A stretch of 13,739 nucleotides of DNA from an uncultured Caryophanales bacterium (GTDB lineage Bacteria; Bacillota_I; Bacilli_A; Acholeplasmatales; Anaeroplasmataceae): contig CAMOUK010000034.1 of NCBI GenBank assembly GCA_946626535.1, positions 1 through 13,739 of the forward strand, written 5' to 3'. The notes below the pieces were generated by a model. The model was not told where the DNA came from. It ran no database searches and saw only the letters and a program-made list of their open reading frames with translations. Positions within the stretch are counted from its first letter, which is position 1. The number at the start of each line of letters is the position of its first letter. Shown here in pieces: positions 1 through 9,036 of the stretch. The position numbers were made by a program, and so were the translations under genes.

Positions 1-1661
1 AATACTTTATCATATAAGGTACCAGAATCTATGCATTGTTCTATAACAATTATAGGTAGATTATTATTAAATATTTCTTTTAATGCTTCAGTATCAATTG
101 GTTTAATTATTTTAGCATCATATACATTAACATCTAGATCAAAATTTTTAATTCTTTCTACATCTGGTCCAAAGCTAATTACATTAGCCTTAGAGCCTTT
201 AGATATTAGTTCCCATTTTGGTGATGCAATATAATCATAATCTAATTCTTCTGGTTCAAATGAGGCTCTTGGATATCTAATAGCAATTGGTGAATCTAAA
301 TTATCAAATGCCCAGTTAAATATACCGATAACTTCCTTTGGATTTCTAGGTGAGAATATTTTAATATTTGGCATTAATGATAACATTGAAATATCATATA
401 CACCTTGGTGGGTTGAACCATCCTCACCAACTATACCTGCACGATCTAAGCCAATTATAACCTTTAAATTTTGTCTTGATATATCATTTAATATTTGGTC
501 AAAGGCTCTTTGTGAAAATGTTGAATACATCAACAATACTACCTTTTTATTCTCTAAAGAGATACCTGCAGCCATTACAGCAGCATGCTCTTCTGCAATA
601 CCAACATCATAAAATGACTTAGGATATAGATTAGCAAATTCATCTAATTTAGAACCAGCCTTCATAGCTGGAGTTACGACAAAGAAATCTTCCTTTGCTC
701 TTCTTTTAACAAGTGTATCAGCAACAAGCTTAGAATAAGATACCTTATTACTAACCACTAAAGGCTTACCCGTTGAAATATCAAATGGTTCAATACCATG
801 AAATGATCCAACTGTATCCTTTTCACTAAATTCATAGCCTTTACCCTTTTTAGTTAGTAGATGTAAAACAATAGGTCCTTTTGCCTTTTTAATTTTATTC
901 ATAACCTTAATGCAATATTTTAAATTATTGCCATTATAAGGTCCATAATAATCAAAGCCTAATTCCTCAAATATATTATCTCTTTGGAAGAAGCCTTTTA
1001 AACCTCTTTTAACTTGATGGTAAAAAGAATTTAAAAAGTTAGGAGTTATAAAATTAAATACTCTTTTTACGCCTCTATAAAGCTTAGAACCTCTAATTCT
1101 TTGGAATACCTTTGTAAAGGCTCCTACAGACTTAGAAATACCCATTCTATTATCATTTAAAATGATGATAGGGTTTTTATCCTGAAGCTGACCTAAAAAA
1201 TTAATAGCTTCAAAGGCAATACCATTCATCATTGATGAATCACCAATAACAGAAACAACTCTTGAATCGCTATTAGCTAAAATCATACCAGAGGCAGCAG
1301 ATATAGAAGTTGAAGAATGTCCTGATTCCCAAACATCATAAACTGATTCACTTCTTCTTATATATCCACTCATACCATCAATTTGACGTAAGCGAACAAA
1401 ATCCTTAGCTCTTCCAGTTAATATTTTATGAACATATGACTGATGACCTACATCAAATAAAAACTTATCCTTCTTAGGGTCAAATACATAATACATAGCT
1501 ATTGTTAATTCAACAACGCCTAAATTACTACTTAAATGACCGCCAGTTTTTGAAATATTTTCAATCAAGAATTTTCTAATTTCACTAGCTAGTTCTTTCA
1601 ATTCTTTAATAGATAAATCCTTTATAAATGATGGGTCCTTAATTTCTAATAAATCAATCAT
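1..1661 (-). CDS. dxs: 1-deoxy-D-xylulose-5-phosphate synthase (3' end cut by window edge)
   Basis: Condenses pyruvate and glyceraldehyde 3-phosphate to DXP using thiamine diphosphate, the first step of the MEP isoprenoid pathway and also a source of DXP for thiamine and pyridoxal; cytosolic. Translating the minus strand from the ATG at 1661 gives an open frame of 553 codons to the window edge, so roughly the last 50-80 residues of a typical 600-630 residue Dxs are missing. Visible landmarks are SKTGGHLSSNLGVVELT near the N terminus, DVGHQSYVHKILTGR, ESGHSSTSIS, a ThDP/Mg site GDSSMMNG at about residues 140-147 with ILNDNRMGIS downstream, the catalytic Glu in GIAEEH (E357), and DRAGIVGEDGSTHQG. 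The third Gly of the usual GDG motif is Ser (S142). It follows the pyr operon but is separated by a strong terminator, so it is probably transcribed independently. The start is preceded by a weak ribosome site (GTGGGG). Confidence 0.95.
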   Translation of the reverse strand, partial: MIDLLEIKDPSFIKDLSIKELKELASEIRKFLIENISKTGGHLSSNLGVVELTIAMYYVFDPKKDKFLFDVGHQSYVHKILTGRAKDFVRLRQIDGMSGYIRRSESVYDVWESGHSSTSISAASGMILANSDSRVVSVIGDSSMMNGIAFEAINFLGQLQDKNPIIILNDNRMGISKSVGAFTKVFQRIRGSKLYRGVKRVFNFITPNFLNSFYHQVKRGLKGFFQRDNIFEELGFDYYGPYNGNNLKYCIKVMNKIKKAKGPIVLHLLTKKGKGYEFSEKDTVGSFHGIEPFDISTGKPLVVSNKVSYSKLVADTLVKRRAKEDFFVVTPAMKAGSKLDEFANLYPKSFYDVGIAEEHAAVMAAGISLENKKVVLLMYSTFSQRAFDQILNDISRQNLKVIIGLDRAGIVGEDGSTHQGVYDISMLSLMPNIKIFSPRNPKEVIGIFNWAFDNLDSPIAIRYPRASFEPEELDYDYIASPKWELISKGSKANVISFGPDVERIKNFDLDVNVYDAKIIKPIDTEALKEIFNNNLPIIVIEQCIDSGTLYDKV

Positions 1662-1673
1662 TTTATTATCCCC

Positions 1674-1748
1674 ACGTATTATAATTATACAACAACTGCT
1701 ATAAAAATTATAGTGTTAATAATATATCACATATTATTAGAAATTCAA
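1674..1748 (-). promoter_or_regulatory. Probable dxs promoter region
   Basis: The roughly 95 bases between the pyr operon terminator and the dxs start are AT-rich and hold several promoter-like hexamers on the minus strand: TTGAAT, 16 nt, then TATATT further upstream, and two adjacent TATAAT boxes close to the gene. No single -35/-10 pair stands out, so the exact promoter is unresolved. The need for a promoter here follows from the terminator just upstream. Confidence 0.4.
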
Positions 1749-1757
1749 TACCTTAAA

Positions 1758-1781
1758 GAAAAAAAGACCACTTAAGTGGTC
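1758..1781 (-). terminator. Intrinsic terminator of the pyr operon
   Basis: A perfect 16-base inverted repeat, GACCACTTAAGTGGTC (1766-1781), is followed on the minus strand by seven T residues and lies about 11 bases past the pyrE stop codon. The stem is GACCAC/GTGGTC with a TTAA loop. It separates the pyr genes from dxs. The minus-strand T run and its position directly after pyrE support this orientation; upstream A residues are too few to argue for bidirectional use. Confidence 0.88.
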
Positions 1782-1792
1782 ATTTATCATCT

Positions 1793-2437
1793 TTATTCCA
1801 TCCAAGATGAATCTGATGGATTCTTTTGGAATTTTAGTACTTTTGAAATATCTTCTTTAGAAATATAATTTTCTTCTGCCGCAACCTCAACTAAAGTTTC
1901 GAAATTAGAAAGTGAATAATTCTTGCAGCCTGCTGCCTCTAATCTATCCAAGCCCTTCTTTAAATTATATGTAAAGATAGAAACGATACCTAAAACATTA
2001 GCTCCTGCTTCTCTTAATACATCTACAACCTCTAAAGAAGATCCTGCAGTTGAAATTAAATCTTCAACTACAACTACTTTCTTACCTGCTGGTACAATTC
2101 CTTCAATTTGGTTTCCTCTACCATGGTCCTTTGCTCCACCACGAACATATCCCATAGGTAGATTTAATATTTCAGATACCATAGCTGCATGGGCGATACC
2201 AGCTGTTGAAGTACCTTCAATTACTTCTACATCTGGATAATATTTTTTTATTGTTTCAGCAAGGCCGTTTTCAACAACCTTTCTAACATCTGGATAAGAT
2301 AAAGTTAATCTATTATCACAATAAATTGGTGATTTAATACCTGATGCCCAAGTAAATGGATCATTTGGCTTTAAAAATACTGCCTTAATTTTTAATAAAT
2401 TCTTTGCAACTTCTACTGCTAATTCTTTTTCATTCAT
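1793..2437 (-). CDS. pyrE: Orotate phosphoribosyltransferase
   Basis: Transfers the phosphoribosyl group of PRPP to orotate to make OMP, the fifth step of UMP synthesis; a cytosolic dimer in this family. The 214-residue product matches the usual length. The PRPP-binding motif [14 protein letters not shown] is at residues 121-134, and the flexible catalytic loop [14 protein letters not shown] is at about 100-113, with Lys103 and His105. The start ATG at 2437 is one base after the pyrF stop and has a GAGGAG ribosome site about 10 bases upstream, so the two genes are translationally linked. A second ATG overlaps this one but is out of frame. It is the last gene of the operon, with an intrinsic terminator immediately after. 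Nothing unusual is seen in the sequence. Confidence 0.96.
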   Translation of the reverse strand: MNEKELAVEVAKNLLKIKAVFLKPNDPFTWASGIKSPIYCDNRLTLSYPDVRKVVENGLAETIKKYYPDVEVIEGTSTAGIAHAAMVSEILNLPMGYVRGGAKDHGRGNQIEGIVPAGKKVVVVEDLISTAGSSLEVVDVLREAGANVLGIVSIFTYNLKKGLDRLEAAGCKNYSLSNFETLVEVAAEENYISKEDISKVLKFQKNPSDSSWME

Positions 2438-2438
2438 A

Positions 2439-3134
2439 TTAACAAAACTCCTCTACGCATCTATTGTAAGCTTCAACTGGATTTTCAGCCTTAGTAATAC
2501 TTCTTCCAACAACTATATATGTTGAGCCTAGCTCTTTTGCATAAGCAGGTGTAGCAACTCTTTTTTGGTCATCCTTTGAATCACCAGCAAGTCTAATACC
2601 AGGTGTTACTGACATAAAGCCAATTTCTTTTATTATTGATGCTTCTAGTGCACTACATACAACACCATCAAGACCTGCCTCTTTAGCATTTAGGGCATAT
2701 TTTCTTACTATATCAGCTGATGTTTTAGTTTTATCTATTAAAAGCTCATTATGTAATACATCATCATTAATTGAAGTTAATACTGTAACTGCAATAAGTT
2801 TTGTCTTTTTTCCTTCTTCAGTCATATTTAGACCTTCTCTTGCAGCTCTCATCATTTCAATACCACCTTCAGCATGAACATTAGTGATATCAACACCTAA
2901 GCTACCAAGCTTTTCCATCGCAGCCTTTACAGTATTTGGAATATCATGAGCCTTTAAATCTAAGAAAATTCTAAAACCTTGTCTTTTTAATTCTCTTACT
3001 AGCTCTGGTCCTTCCTTAAAATACATTTCCATACCGATTTTAAGATATGGATTCATGCCCTTAAATGGTTTTAAGAATTCAAATAATTCTTCCTTTGACT
3101 TGAAATCACAAGCAATAATTACATCTCTTTTCAT
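2439..3134 (-). CDS. pyrF: Orotidine 5'-phosphate decarboxylase
   Basis: Decarboxylates OMP to UMP, the last step of the pathway; a cytosolic TIM-barrel dimer in this family. I place the start at ATG 3134 rather than the GTG at 3140. The ATG forms a 4-base ATGA overlap with the pyrD stop, has GGAAGG just upstream, and gives the standard N terminus [11 protein letters not shown]. The product is 231 residues, normal for the family. The catalytic D-x-K-x-x-D is in [13 protein letters not shown] (D59, K61, D64). Phosphate-binding motifs VTPGIR and IVVGRSIT are present near the C-terminal side. It sits between pyrD and pyrE as in Bacillus, with one base to pyrE. Confidence 0.96.
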   Translation of the reverse strand: MKRDVIIACDFKSKEELFEFLKPFKGMNPYLKIGMEMYFKEGPELVRELKRQGFRIFLDLKAHDIPNTVKAAMEKLGSLGVDITNVHAEGGIEMMRAAREGLNMTEEGKKTKLIAVTVLTSINDDVLHNELLIDKTKTSADIVRKYALNAKEAGLDGVVCSALEASIIKEIGFMSVTPGIRLAGDSKDDQKRVATPAYAKELGSTYIVVGRSITKAENPVEAYNRCVEEFC

Positions 3135-4039
3135 TTGCACCTTCCAATAATATCCTCTAAATTTGTAATACCTAATTCATTCATAACCTTTGGTAGATCA
3201 TTAATAATCTTTTCACAAGCGTATGGATCAACTAGATTTTGAGCACCTATTTGAACAAGGCTTGCTCCTGCATACATCATTTCAATAACATCATATGCAT
3301 CTGTTATTCCACCCATACCAATTACTGGTATATTAACATTATGACTAACATCATAAACCATTCTTAAGGCCATTGGATAAATACCAGGACCTGAATAGCC
3401 ACCTTTTTTAATTGAAATGATTGGTCTAGCTGTTTTTAAATCAATTCTCATTCCTAAAAATGTATTAACTAAGCTAATAGCATCAGCTCCTGCTTGTTCA
3501 ACCGCGTTAGCCATTTTAACGATATCAGTTACATTTGGTGATAATTTAACTATTAAAGGCTTCTTACAAACCTTTCTAACCTTACTAACAAGCTCAAAGG
3601 CAACATCTGGATCAACACCAAATGCCATACCTCCACCTGATACATTAGGACAGCTAATATTTAATTCTATCGCAAATACCTTATCAACATTATTAAATTT
3701 TTTAACTGTATCGCAGTATTCAGCTATTGAATGTCCGCCGACATTCATAATAATCTTATCCTTATAAACCTTATCAAGCTTAGGTAGCTCTTCTTCAATT
3801 ACCTTATCAACGCCTGGATTTTGTAAGCCTATCGCGTTAATTAAGCCACTTCTACATTCAGCAATTCTAGGAAGCTCATTTCCATATCTTGGATTATAGG
3901 TTGTACCCTTTAAAGCGATAGAGCCTAAAATATTGATATCATATATATCAGCAAATTCATAACCGAAACCAAAGGTACCTGATGCAGGAATAATTGGATT
4001 TTTAAATTCCTTACCTAAAAAATTAATCTTAGTATTCAT
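3131..4039 (-). CDS. pyrD: Dihydroorotate dehydrogenase, catalytic subunit, class 1B
   Basis: Oxidises dihydroorotate to orotate on an FMN-bearing TIM barrel. The class 1B enzyme works as a heterotetramer with PyrK and passes electrons to NAD+, so it is cytosolic and independent of quinones. The 302-residue product has the class 1 active-site Cys in ELNISCPNVSGGG (C130), substrate-binding Asn residues in IMNVGG and NAIGLQNPG, the FMN phosphate region IPVIGMGGI (about 237-245) and the Lys-containing VKLSPNVTD. The immediately upstream pyrK and the Cys rather than Ser base identify class 1B. The start ATG overlaps the pyrK stop as TAATG, with a GAGGTGA ribosome site inside pyrK. The usual GGLSGPA motif reads GGYSGPG, a mild variation. 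Confidence 0.96.
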   Translation of the reverse strand: MNTKINFLGKEFKNPIIPASGTFGFGYEFADIYDINILGSIALKGTTYNPRYGNELPRIAECRSGLINAIGLQNPGVDKVIEEELPKLDKVYKDKIIMNVGGHSIAEYCDTVKKFNNVDKVFAIELNISCPNVSGGGMAFGVDPDVAFELVSKVRKVCKKPLIVKLSPNVTDIVKMANAVEQAGADAISLVNTFLGMRIDLKTARPIISIKKGGYSGPGIYPMALRMVYDVSHNVNIPVIGMGGITDAYDVIEMMYAGASLVQIGAQNLVDPYACEKIINDLPKVMNELGITNLEDIIGRCK

Positions 4040-4767
4040 TAAAAAATCACCTCACTTGCTTCAAATACTGGTCCTTCCTTACAAACTCTTTTTGAACCAT
4101 TTGTTGTCTTAATTGAACAGCCCATGCATGCTCCAAAGCCACAGCCCATTCTAGCCTCTAGTGATACACAGCCAGATTTGGAATATGAAGCTAATGCTTC
4201 AAGCATTCTATATGGACCACAAGAATAATAATAGTCATAATCAACCTTATTCTTTTCTAAATAGAATACAGCTGTTCCCTTAAAGCCTAATGAGCCATCA
4301 TCTGTACAAACTACTACATCACATAGCTTTTCAAATTCATCTACAAATACTATTTCATCTTTATTTCTAGCACCATAGATTAAGGTTGGCTTAATACCAA
4401 GCTCATTAAATTTTTTAGCCAAATTATACATTGGAGCTATACCGATACCTCCAGCAACAAGTAGAGGCTTTTTAGCCTTTGTTACATCAAAGCCATTACC
4501 TAAGCCAACTAGTGTATCTAGCTTATAGCCTTCTTCAATTCTTGTCATTTCTAAGGTACCTTGGCCTAGTACCTTATATAAAACATCTACATAATCCTTA
4601 CCGAAATCATATACTGAAAATGGTCTTCTCAAATAAAAATCAGGAACCTTTATATTGACAAATTCACCAGAATTTTTAATTTCAGATAAATCTCCAGTAA
4701 GTCTCATTTGATAAATTGTATCTGTTATCTTTTTGTTAGATAAAACCGTTAATCTTACATCCTTCAT
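4039..4767 (-). CDS. pyrK: Dihydroorotate dehydrogenase electron-transfer subunit
   Basis: FAD and [2Fe-2S] subunit that carries electrons from PyrD to NAD+. The 242-residue product has an N-terminal ferredoxin-reductase-type FAD domain with RRPFSVYDF (about residues 48-55), an NAD-binding domain with GGIGIAP (106-112) and YSCGPYRML (181-189), and a C-terminal cluster site with Cys209, Cys214, Cys217 and Cys229 in MGCGFGACMGC and RVCKEGPVF. All four ligands are present. The start is supported by AAGGAG seven bases upstream of the ATG. It follows carB by 27 bases and overlaps pyrD by one base, the standard Bacillus arrangement. Confidence 0.95.
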   Translation of the reverse strand: MKDVRLTVLSNKKITDTIYQMRLTGDLSEIKNSGEFVNIKVPDFYLRRPFSVYDFGKDYVDVLYKVLGQGTLEMTRIEEGYKLDTLVGLGNGFDVTKAKKPLLVAGGIGIAPMYNLAKKFNELGIKPTLIYGARNKDEIVFVDEFEKLCDVVVCTDDGSLGFKGTAVFYLEKNKVDYDYYYSCGPYRMLEALASYSKSGCVSLEARMGCGFGACMGCSIKTTNGSKRVCKEGPVFEASEVIF

Positions 4768-4794
4768 GGTTTTTCTCCTTTTACTGCTTATTTT

Positions 4795-7700
4795 TTATTC
4801 TTCATTAATTACTGAAATACCCATTGTAATTTCTTCTAATACATCAAGTAATACCTTAACTGTATCAAGGCATGTAAATACTGTTACGTTATTATCGATT
4901 GCACAACGTCTAATAATCTTACCATCAACATTTTGATTTACACCTTCTGTTGATGTATTGATAACATATGTTACATAGCCTTTTCTAATTGAATCTAAAA
5001 TCTCTTCAGAGCCTTCAGATATCTTCTTCTTAGTTCTTGTTTTAACACCATGAGCCTTTAAGAATTTTGCTGTACCTGAGGTAGCTTCAATATTAAATCC
5101 TAGCTTATAGAACCTCTTAATTAATGGTAGAGCTGCTTCCTTATCATTATCAGCGATAGTTGCAAATATTGTTCCATAATTTGCTACTCTCATATTTGAG
5201 GCCTTTAATGATTTAAATAAAGCTCTATTTAAGGAATAGTCATAGCCTATTGCTTCACCTGTTGATTTCATTTCAGGTGATAAAACTACATCAAGACCAG
5301 TTAGCTTTGTAAATGAGAAGGTAGGTGTTTTTACATACCATCTCTTTCTAGGCTTTGCTAAGCCTACATAGCCTAAATCCTTTAATTTTGCTCCAAGCAT
5401 AACCTTTGTTGCAATATTAGCAATTGGAGTATCTGTTGATTTAGCTAAGAAAGGTACTGTTCTAGATGATCTTGGGTTAACCTCGATAATTGAAACATTA
5501 TCTTCCTTATCTACGATAAATTGAATATTAAATAAACCAATCATGTTTAACTTAAGACCAATTTTATTTGTATATTCAACTATAGTCTTTTTAGCATGAT
5601 CAGATAGTGAATATGGTGGATATACACTCATAGAGTCTCCAGAGTGAACACCAGTACGTTCAATGTGCTCCATTATACCTGGGATAAATACATCAGTACC
5701 ATCACAGATGGCATCTACTTCACATTCCTGACCAAATACATATTTATCTACTAAAATTGGATGCTCATTATCAAATGAAACAGCCTCTTTAACCTTTTGC
5801 TTTAGAACCTTTTCATCATAAACTATGTGCATCATTCTTCCACCTAGAACAAATGATGGACGCACCAAAACTGGATAGCCAATTTCATTTGCAGCCTTTA
5901 ATGCTTCTTCAACTGAATATACACCATAGCCCTTTGGCATTGGAATATTTATCTCTTGCATTGCCTTTTCAAATAAATCTCTATCCTCTGCAACATCGAT
6001 AGCTTCTGCTGATGAACCAAAGATTTTAACATTCTGAGCAGCAATCTTATCAGCTAGATTAATAGCTGTTTGACCACCTAAGGCAACAACTACACCTTCA
6101 GGCTTTTCATAATCGATAACATTCATAACATCTTCAAATGTTAATGGTTCAAAATATAATTTATCTGATGTTGTATAATCTGTTGAAACTGTTTCTGGAT
6201 TACAGTTAATAATTATAGCCTCATAGCCAGCCTCTTGAATACCCCATATTGCATGAACTGTAGTGTAGTCAAATTCTACACCTTGACCAATTCTAATTGG
6301 ACCAGAGCCTAAAACAACAATCTTTTTCTTATTTGAAACGATAGATTCATTTTCACTTTCATATGTTGAATATAGATATGGAACATCTGATGAATATTCA
6401 CCACCACATGTATCTACCTTCTTATATACTGGATAAATATTATTTTGCTTTCTAACATTATAAATATCAACTGGCTTTAAATCCCAGCATCTTGCGATAT
6501 ATGAATCTGAAAAGCCCATCTTTTTTGCGTCTTTTAAAATTTCAACATTATTTATGTTATTTTTAATAACCTTTTCCATTTCAACAATATTTAATAGATT
6601 TCTAATAAATAATCTATCAATCTTTGTTAAATTATAAATATCATCAATATCTGCACCTTCTCTTAAGGCCTCACAAATTGCATATATTCTTTCATCAGTT
6701 TCTAATTTTATGAAATCATATAACTCATCTAATGTCTTACCCTTTAGAGAAGCTAATTCTAAATGATCTACCTTATTTTCTAATGATCTAATAGATTTTA
6801 ATAATGCTTCTTCAATTGTTCTTCCAATTGACATTACCTCACCAGTTGCCTTCATTTGAGTTGAAAGCTTACGATTAGCATCTTGGAATTTATCGAATGG
6901 GAATCTTGGAAATTTACAAACTACATAGTCAATTGTTGGCTCAAATGAAGCTACTGTAGCTGCAATTTTTATTTCATCTAAAGTTAAACCGACTGCAATT
7001 TTTGATGATACTCTTGCAATTGGGAAGCCTGATGCCTTTGATGCTAAGGCTGATGAACGAGATACTCTTGGATTTACTTCAATTAAATAATATTTAAATG
7101 AATATGGATCTAAAGCAAATTGAATATTACATCCACCCTCTAAATCTAAAGCTCTCATAAGCTTTACAGCTGATGCCTTTAGCATGCCAAATTCCTTTAA
7201 TGTTAAAGTTTGAGCTGGTGCTAATACTATTGAATCTCCTGTATGAACACCAACTGGGTCTACATTTTCCATTGAGCAGATAGCGATGACTGTATCATTT
7301 TTATCTCTCATCATTTCAAATTCAATTTCCTTATAGCCTTTAATTGACTTTTCAACTAATACCTGTGAAACTGGAGATAGCTTTAAAGCATTTTTTGCAA
7401 GAGGTAATAATTCTTCATCATTTTCAGCAAAGCCTCCACCTGTACCACCAAGTGTAAAGGCTGGTCTTAATATTACAGGAAAGCCGATATCATGAGCTGC
7501 CTTAATAACTTCTTCTAGGTTATTTGCAATCTCAGATTCGATAACTGGTTCACCAACTGAAAGGCATAATTCCTTAAATAATTCTCTATCTTCTGCCTTA
7601 TCAATTGTATCAGCCTTAATACCTAAAAGCTCAACACCACATTCATCTAAAATACCTTTTCTAGCAAGCTGCATACCTAAGTTTAGACCAGTTTGTCCAC

Positions 7701-7971
7701 CCATAGATGCGATTAAGCCATCTGGACGCTCATATCTAATAATTTTAGCGACATGCTCTAAATCTAGTGGCTCCATATAAATTTTATCAGCAATATTAGG
7801 GTCTGTCATAATTGTAGCAGGATTTGAATTTACAAGTACTACCTCGTAGCCCTCTTCCTTTAAAGAAAGACAGCACTGTGTACCTGCATAGTCAAATTCA
7901 GCAGCCTGACCAATAACAATTGGACCAGAGCCTATTACCATTATCTTTTTTATATCCGTACGTCTAGGCAT
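4795..7971 (-). CDS. carB: Carbamoyl phosphate synthetase, large (synthetase) subunit
   Basis: Makes carbamoyl phosphate from bicarbonate, ammonia and two ATP. The 1058-residue product is close to the usual 1060-1075. It has two homologous synthetase halves: the first at about 1-400 with SGPIVIGQ (15-22), FTLGGTGGG (172-180) and IEVNPRVSRSSALASK (297-312), the second from about 546 with SGPIRIGQ (556-563) and IEVNPRSSR. An oligomerisation domain lies between them, and a C-terminal methylglyoxal-synthase-like allosteric domain from about residue 930 is the site of UMP or effector control in relatives. All ATP-grasp motifs look intact, so it should be active. Its ATG overlaps the carA 3' end by 8 bases with a GGGAGG ribosome site inside carA. 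Because the partner CarA lacks a functional glutaminase site, ammonia is the likely direct nitrogen source. Confidence 0.97.
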   Translation of the reverse strand: MPRRTDIKKIMVIGSGPIVIGQAAEFDYAGTQCCLSLKEEGYEVVLVNSNPATIMTDPNIADKIYMEPLDLEHVAKIIRYERPDGLIASMGGQTGLNLGMQLARKGILDECGVELLGIKADTIDKAEDRELFKELCLSVGEPVIESEIANNLEEVIKAAHDIGFPVILRPAFTLGGTGGGFAENDEELLPLAKNALKLSPVSQVLVEKSIKGYKEIEFEMMRDKNDTVIAICSMENVDPVGVHTGDSIVLAPAQTLTLKEFGMLKASAVKLMRALDLEGGCNIQFALDPYSFKYYLIEVNPRVSRSSALASKASGFPIARVSSKIAVGLTLDEIKIAATVASFEPTIDYVVCKFPRFPFDKFQDANRKLSTQMKATGEVMSIGRTIEEALLKSIRSLENKVDHLELASLKGKTLDELYDFIKLETDERIYAICEALREGADIDDIYNLTKIDRLFIRNLLNIVEMEKVIKNNINNVEILKDAKKMGFSDSYIARCWDLKPVDIYNVRKQNNIYPVYKKVDTCGGEYSSDVPYLYSTYESENESIVSNKKKIVVLGSGPIRIGQGVEFDYTTVHAIWGIQEAGYEAIIINCNPETVSTDYTTSDKLYFEPLTFEDVMNVIDYEKPEGVVVALGGQTAINLADKIAAQNVKIFGSSAEAIDVAEDRDLFEKAMQEINIPMPKGYGVYSVEEALKAANEIGYPVLVRPSFVLGGRMMHIVYDEKVLKQKVKEAVSFDNEHPILVDKYVFGQECEVDAICDGTDVFIPGIMEHIERTGVHSGDSMSVYPPYSLSDHAKKTIVEYTNKIGLKLNMIGLFNIQFIVDKEDNVSIIEVNPRSSRTVPFLAKSTDTPIANIATKVMLGAKLKDLGYVGLAKPRKRWYVKTPTFSFTKLTGLDVVLSPEMKSTGEAIGYDYSLNRALFKSLKASNMRVANYGTIFATIADNDKEAALPLIKRFYKLGFNIEATSGTAKFLKAHGVKTRTKKKISEGSEEILDSIRKGYVTYVINTSTEGVNQNVDGKIIRRCAIDNNVTVFTCLDTVKVLLDVLEEITMGISVINEE

Positions 7972-9034
7972 TTTTCTTTCCTCCCATCAAATCAACAAAT
8001 CTCTTAAATGCAAAATCAGAATCAGTAGGTGATGGATTATATTGAACAGCTATAACTTTATTCTTTTGATCTTCAACACCTGTAATAATTCCATCTATAA
8101 CATTTTGATGAGTTGGAACTAAAGTAGTCTTCTTTAATGATTCAATATCTACTGCATATTGATCATTTTGTGATGTAATTTCGATCTTATTAGTCTTTAA
8201 GTTTCTAACTGGAATATTACATCCATTATGACCAATTTTTTGTTTATAAAGCTTGGCACCATAAGCAAGCTCGATTATTTCTTGACCTAGACCAATACCT
8301 AAAATTGGAATAATACCCTTTAGCTCATTAATTGTATCTATAATATTTGAAATATCATATGGATTAGATGGACCATCAGATATTAAAATTCCATTTGGCT
8401 TATATTTCATAATTGTTTCAATTGATGAATTATAAGGTAAAACTACTACATTACATGCTAAATCCTTTAGCATTTTAATTATAGATTTCTTTAAACCTAA
8501 ATCTATACAAGCTACTGTATATTTATAGTTTAAAGTTCTAGAATACCAAACCTTCTTAGTAGATATTTTGGCTACTACATCCTTTGGAACAAAATAATTT
8601 TTAATTTGTTCTAAGCATTTTTCAGTTGGAGTCTCAATATTTGCTATCATAGCACGCATTGAGCCTTCCTCCTTTAATATTCTTACTAGCTCTCTAGTAT
8701 CAACACCCTCGATACCAGGAATTCCTTCCTCATCCATTCTTTCACCAAGCTCATGAGTATATCTAAAGTTTGATGGATATTTTGCATATTGTCTTGCAAC
8801 AACACCAGAAACTGTTAGGCCTTCAGACTCATAGTCTTCATCTGTAAGACCATAATTACCAATAACTGGATAGCCCATAACTACGATATATTCAAGATTT
8901 GATGGGTCTGATAGGGTTTCTTGATAGCCTACAACTGCAGTATTATAAACTAATTCTGCGACTCTTTCAGTGTTAGCGCCAAAGCCTTCGCCCTCAAACA
9001 CCTTACCATTTTCTAATACTAACTTTTTTTTCAT
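7964..9034 (-). CDS. carA: Carbamoyl phosphate synthetase small subunit with degenerate glutaminase site
   Basis: CarA normally hydrolyses glutamine and channels ammonia to CarB. The 356-residue product is full length. Its N-terminal CPSase small-chain domain (about 1-150) is well conserved: NTAVVGYQETLSDPS, GYPVIGNYG, GVDTRELVRILKEEGSMRAMI. The class I amidotransferase domain (about 172-350) is recognisable but its active site is gone. The nucleophile elbow GICLGHQ reads GIGLGQE, with Gly248 in place of Cys. The His/Glu pair of QFHPEASPGP reads QYNPSP, giving Asn333 and Ser335. SNGPGDP reads SDGPSNP, and SQNHG(F/Y) reads SQNDQY. Family knowledge predicts no glutamine hydrolysis; I infer a structural or allosteric role in an ammonia-using enzyme. 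The start has AGAGG upstream and lies two bases after the pyrC stop. It is not a simple pseudogene: the frame is intact and it overlaps carB. Confidence 0.93.
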   Translation of the reverse strand: MKKKLVLENGKVFEGEGFGANTERVAELVYNTAVVGYQETLSDPSNLEYIVVMGYPVIGNYGLTDEDYESEGLTVSGVVARQYAKYPSNFRYTHELGERMDEEGIPGIEGVDTRELVRILKEEGSMRAMIANIETPTEKCLEQIKNYFVPKDVVAKISTKKVWYSRTLNYKYTVACIDLGLKKSIIKMLKDLACNVVVLPYNSSIETIMKYKPNGILISDGPSNPYDISNIIDTINELKGIIPILGIGLGQEIIELAYGAKLYKQKIGHNGCNIPVRNLKTNKIEITSQNDQYAVDIESLKKTTLVPTHQNVIDGIITGVEDQKNKVIAVQYNPSPTDSDFAFKRFVDLMGGKKNA

Positions 9035-9036
9035 TT

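Noticed and set aside
1766..1781. The 16-base palindrome after pyrE as a protein operator
   Set aside because: Its position just after the last operon gene and the T run on the transcribed side fit an intrinsic terminator better.
3135..3140. GTG start for pyrF two codons upstream
   Set aside because: ATG 3134 gives the normal N terminus, overlaps the pyrD stop as ATGA, and is better spaced from GGAAGG.
1923..3767. Plus-strand open frames at 1923-2240 and 3417-3767, with others at 31-234, 4733-4936 and 11251-11433
   Set aside because: They are antisense to well-supported genes, or to the uraA 3' end, terminator and pyr promoter, and resemble no known protein family.
1793..4039. UGA read as tryptophan (Mollicutes-type code)
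   Set aside because: pyrB and pyrD end in TGA in tight ATGA overlaps with the next start, and Trp is encoded by TGG, for example near the pyrE C terminus.
7964..9034. carA as a pseudogene
   Set aside because: Frame, length, start, N-terminal domain and the carB overlap are all intact; only active-site positions of the glutaminase domain are changed.
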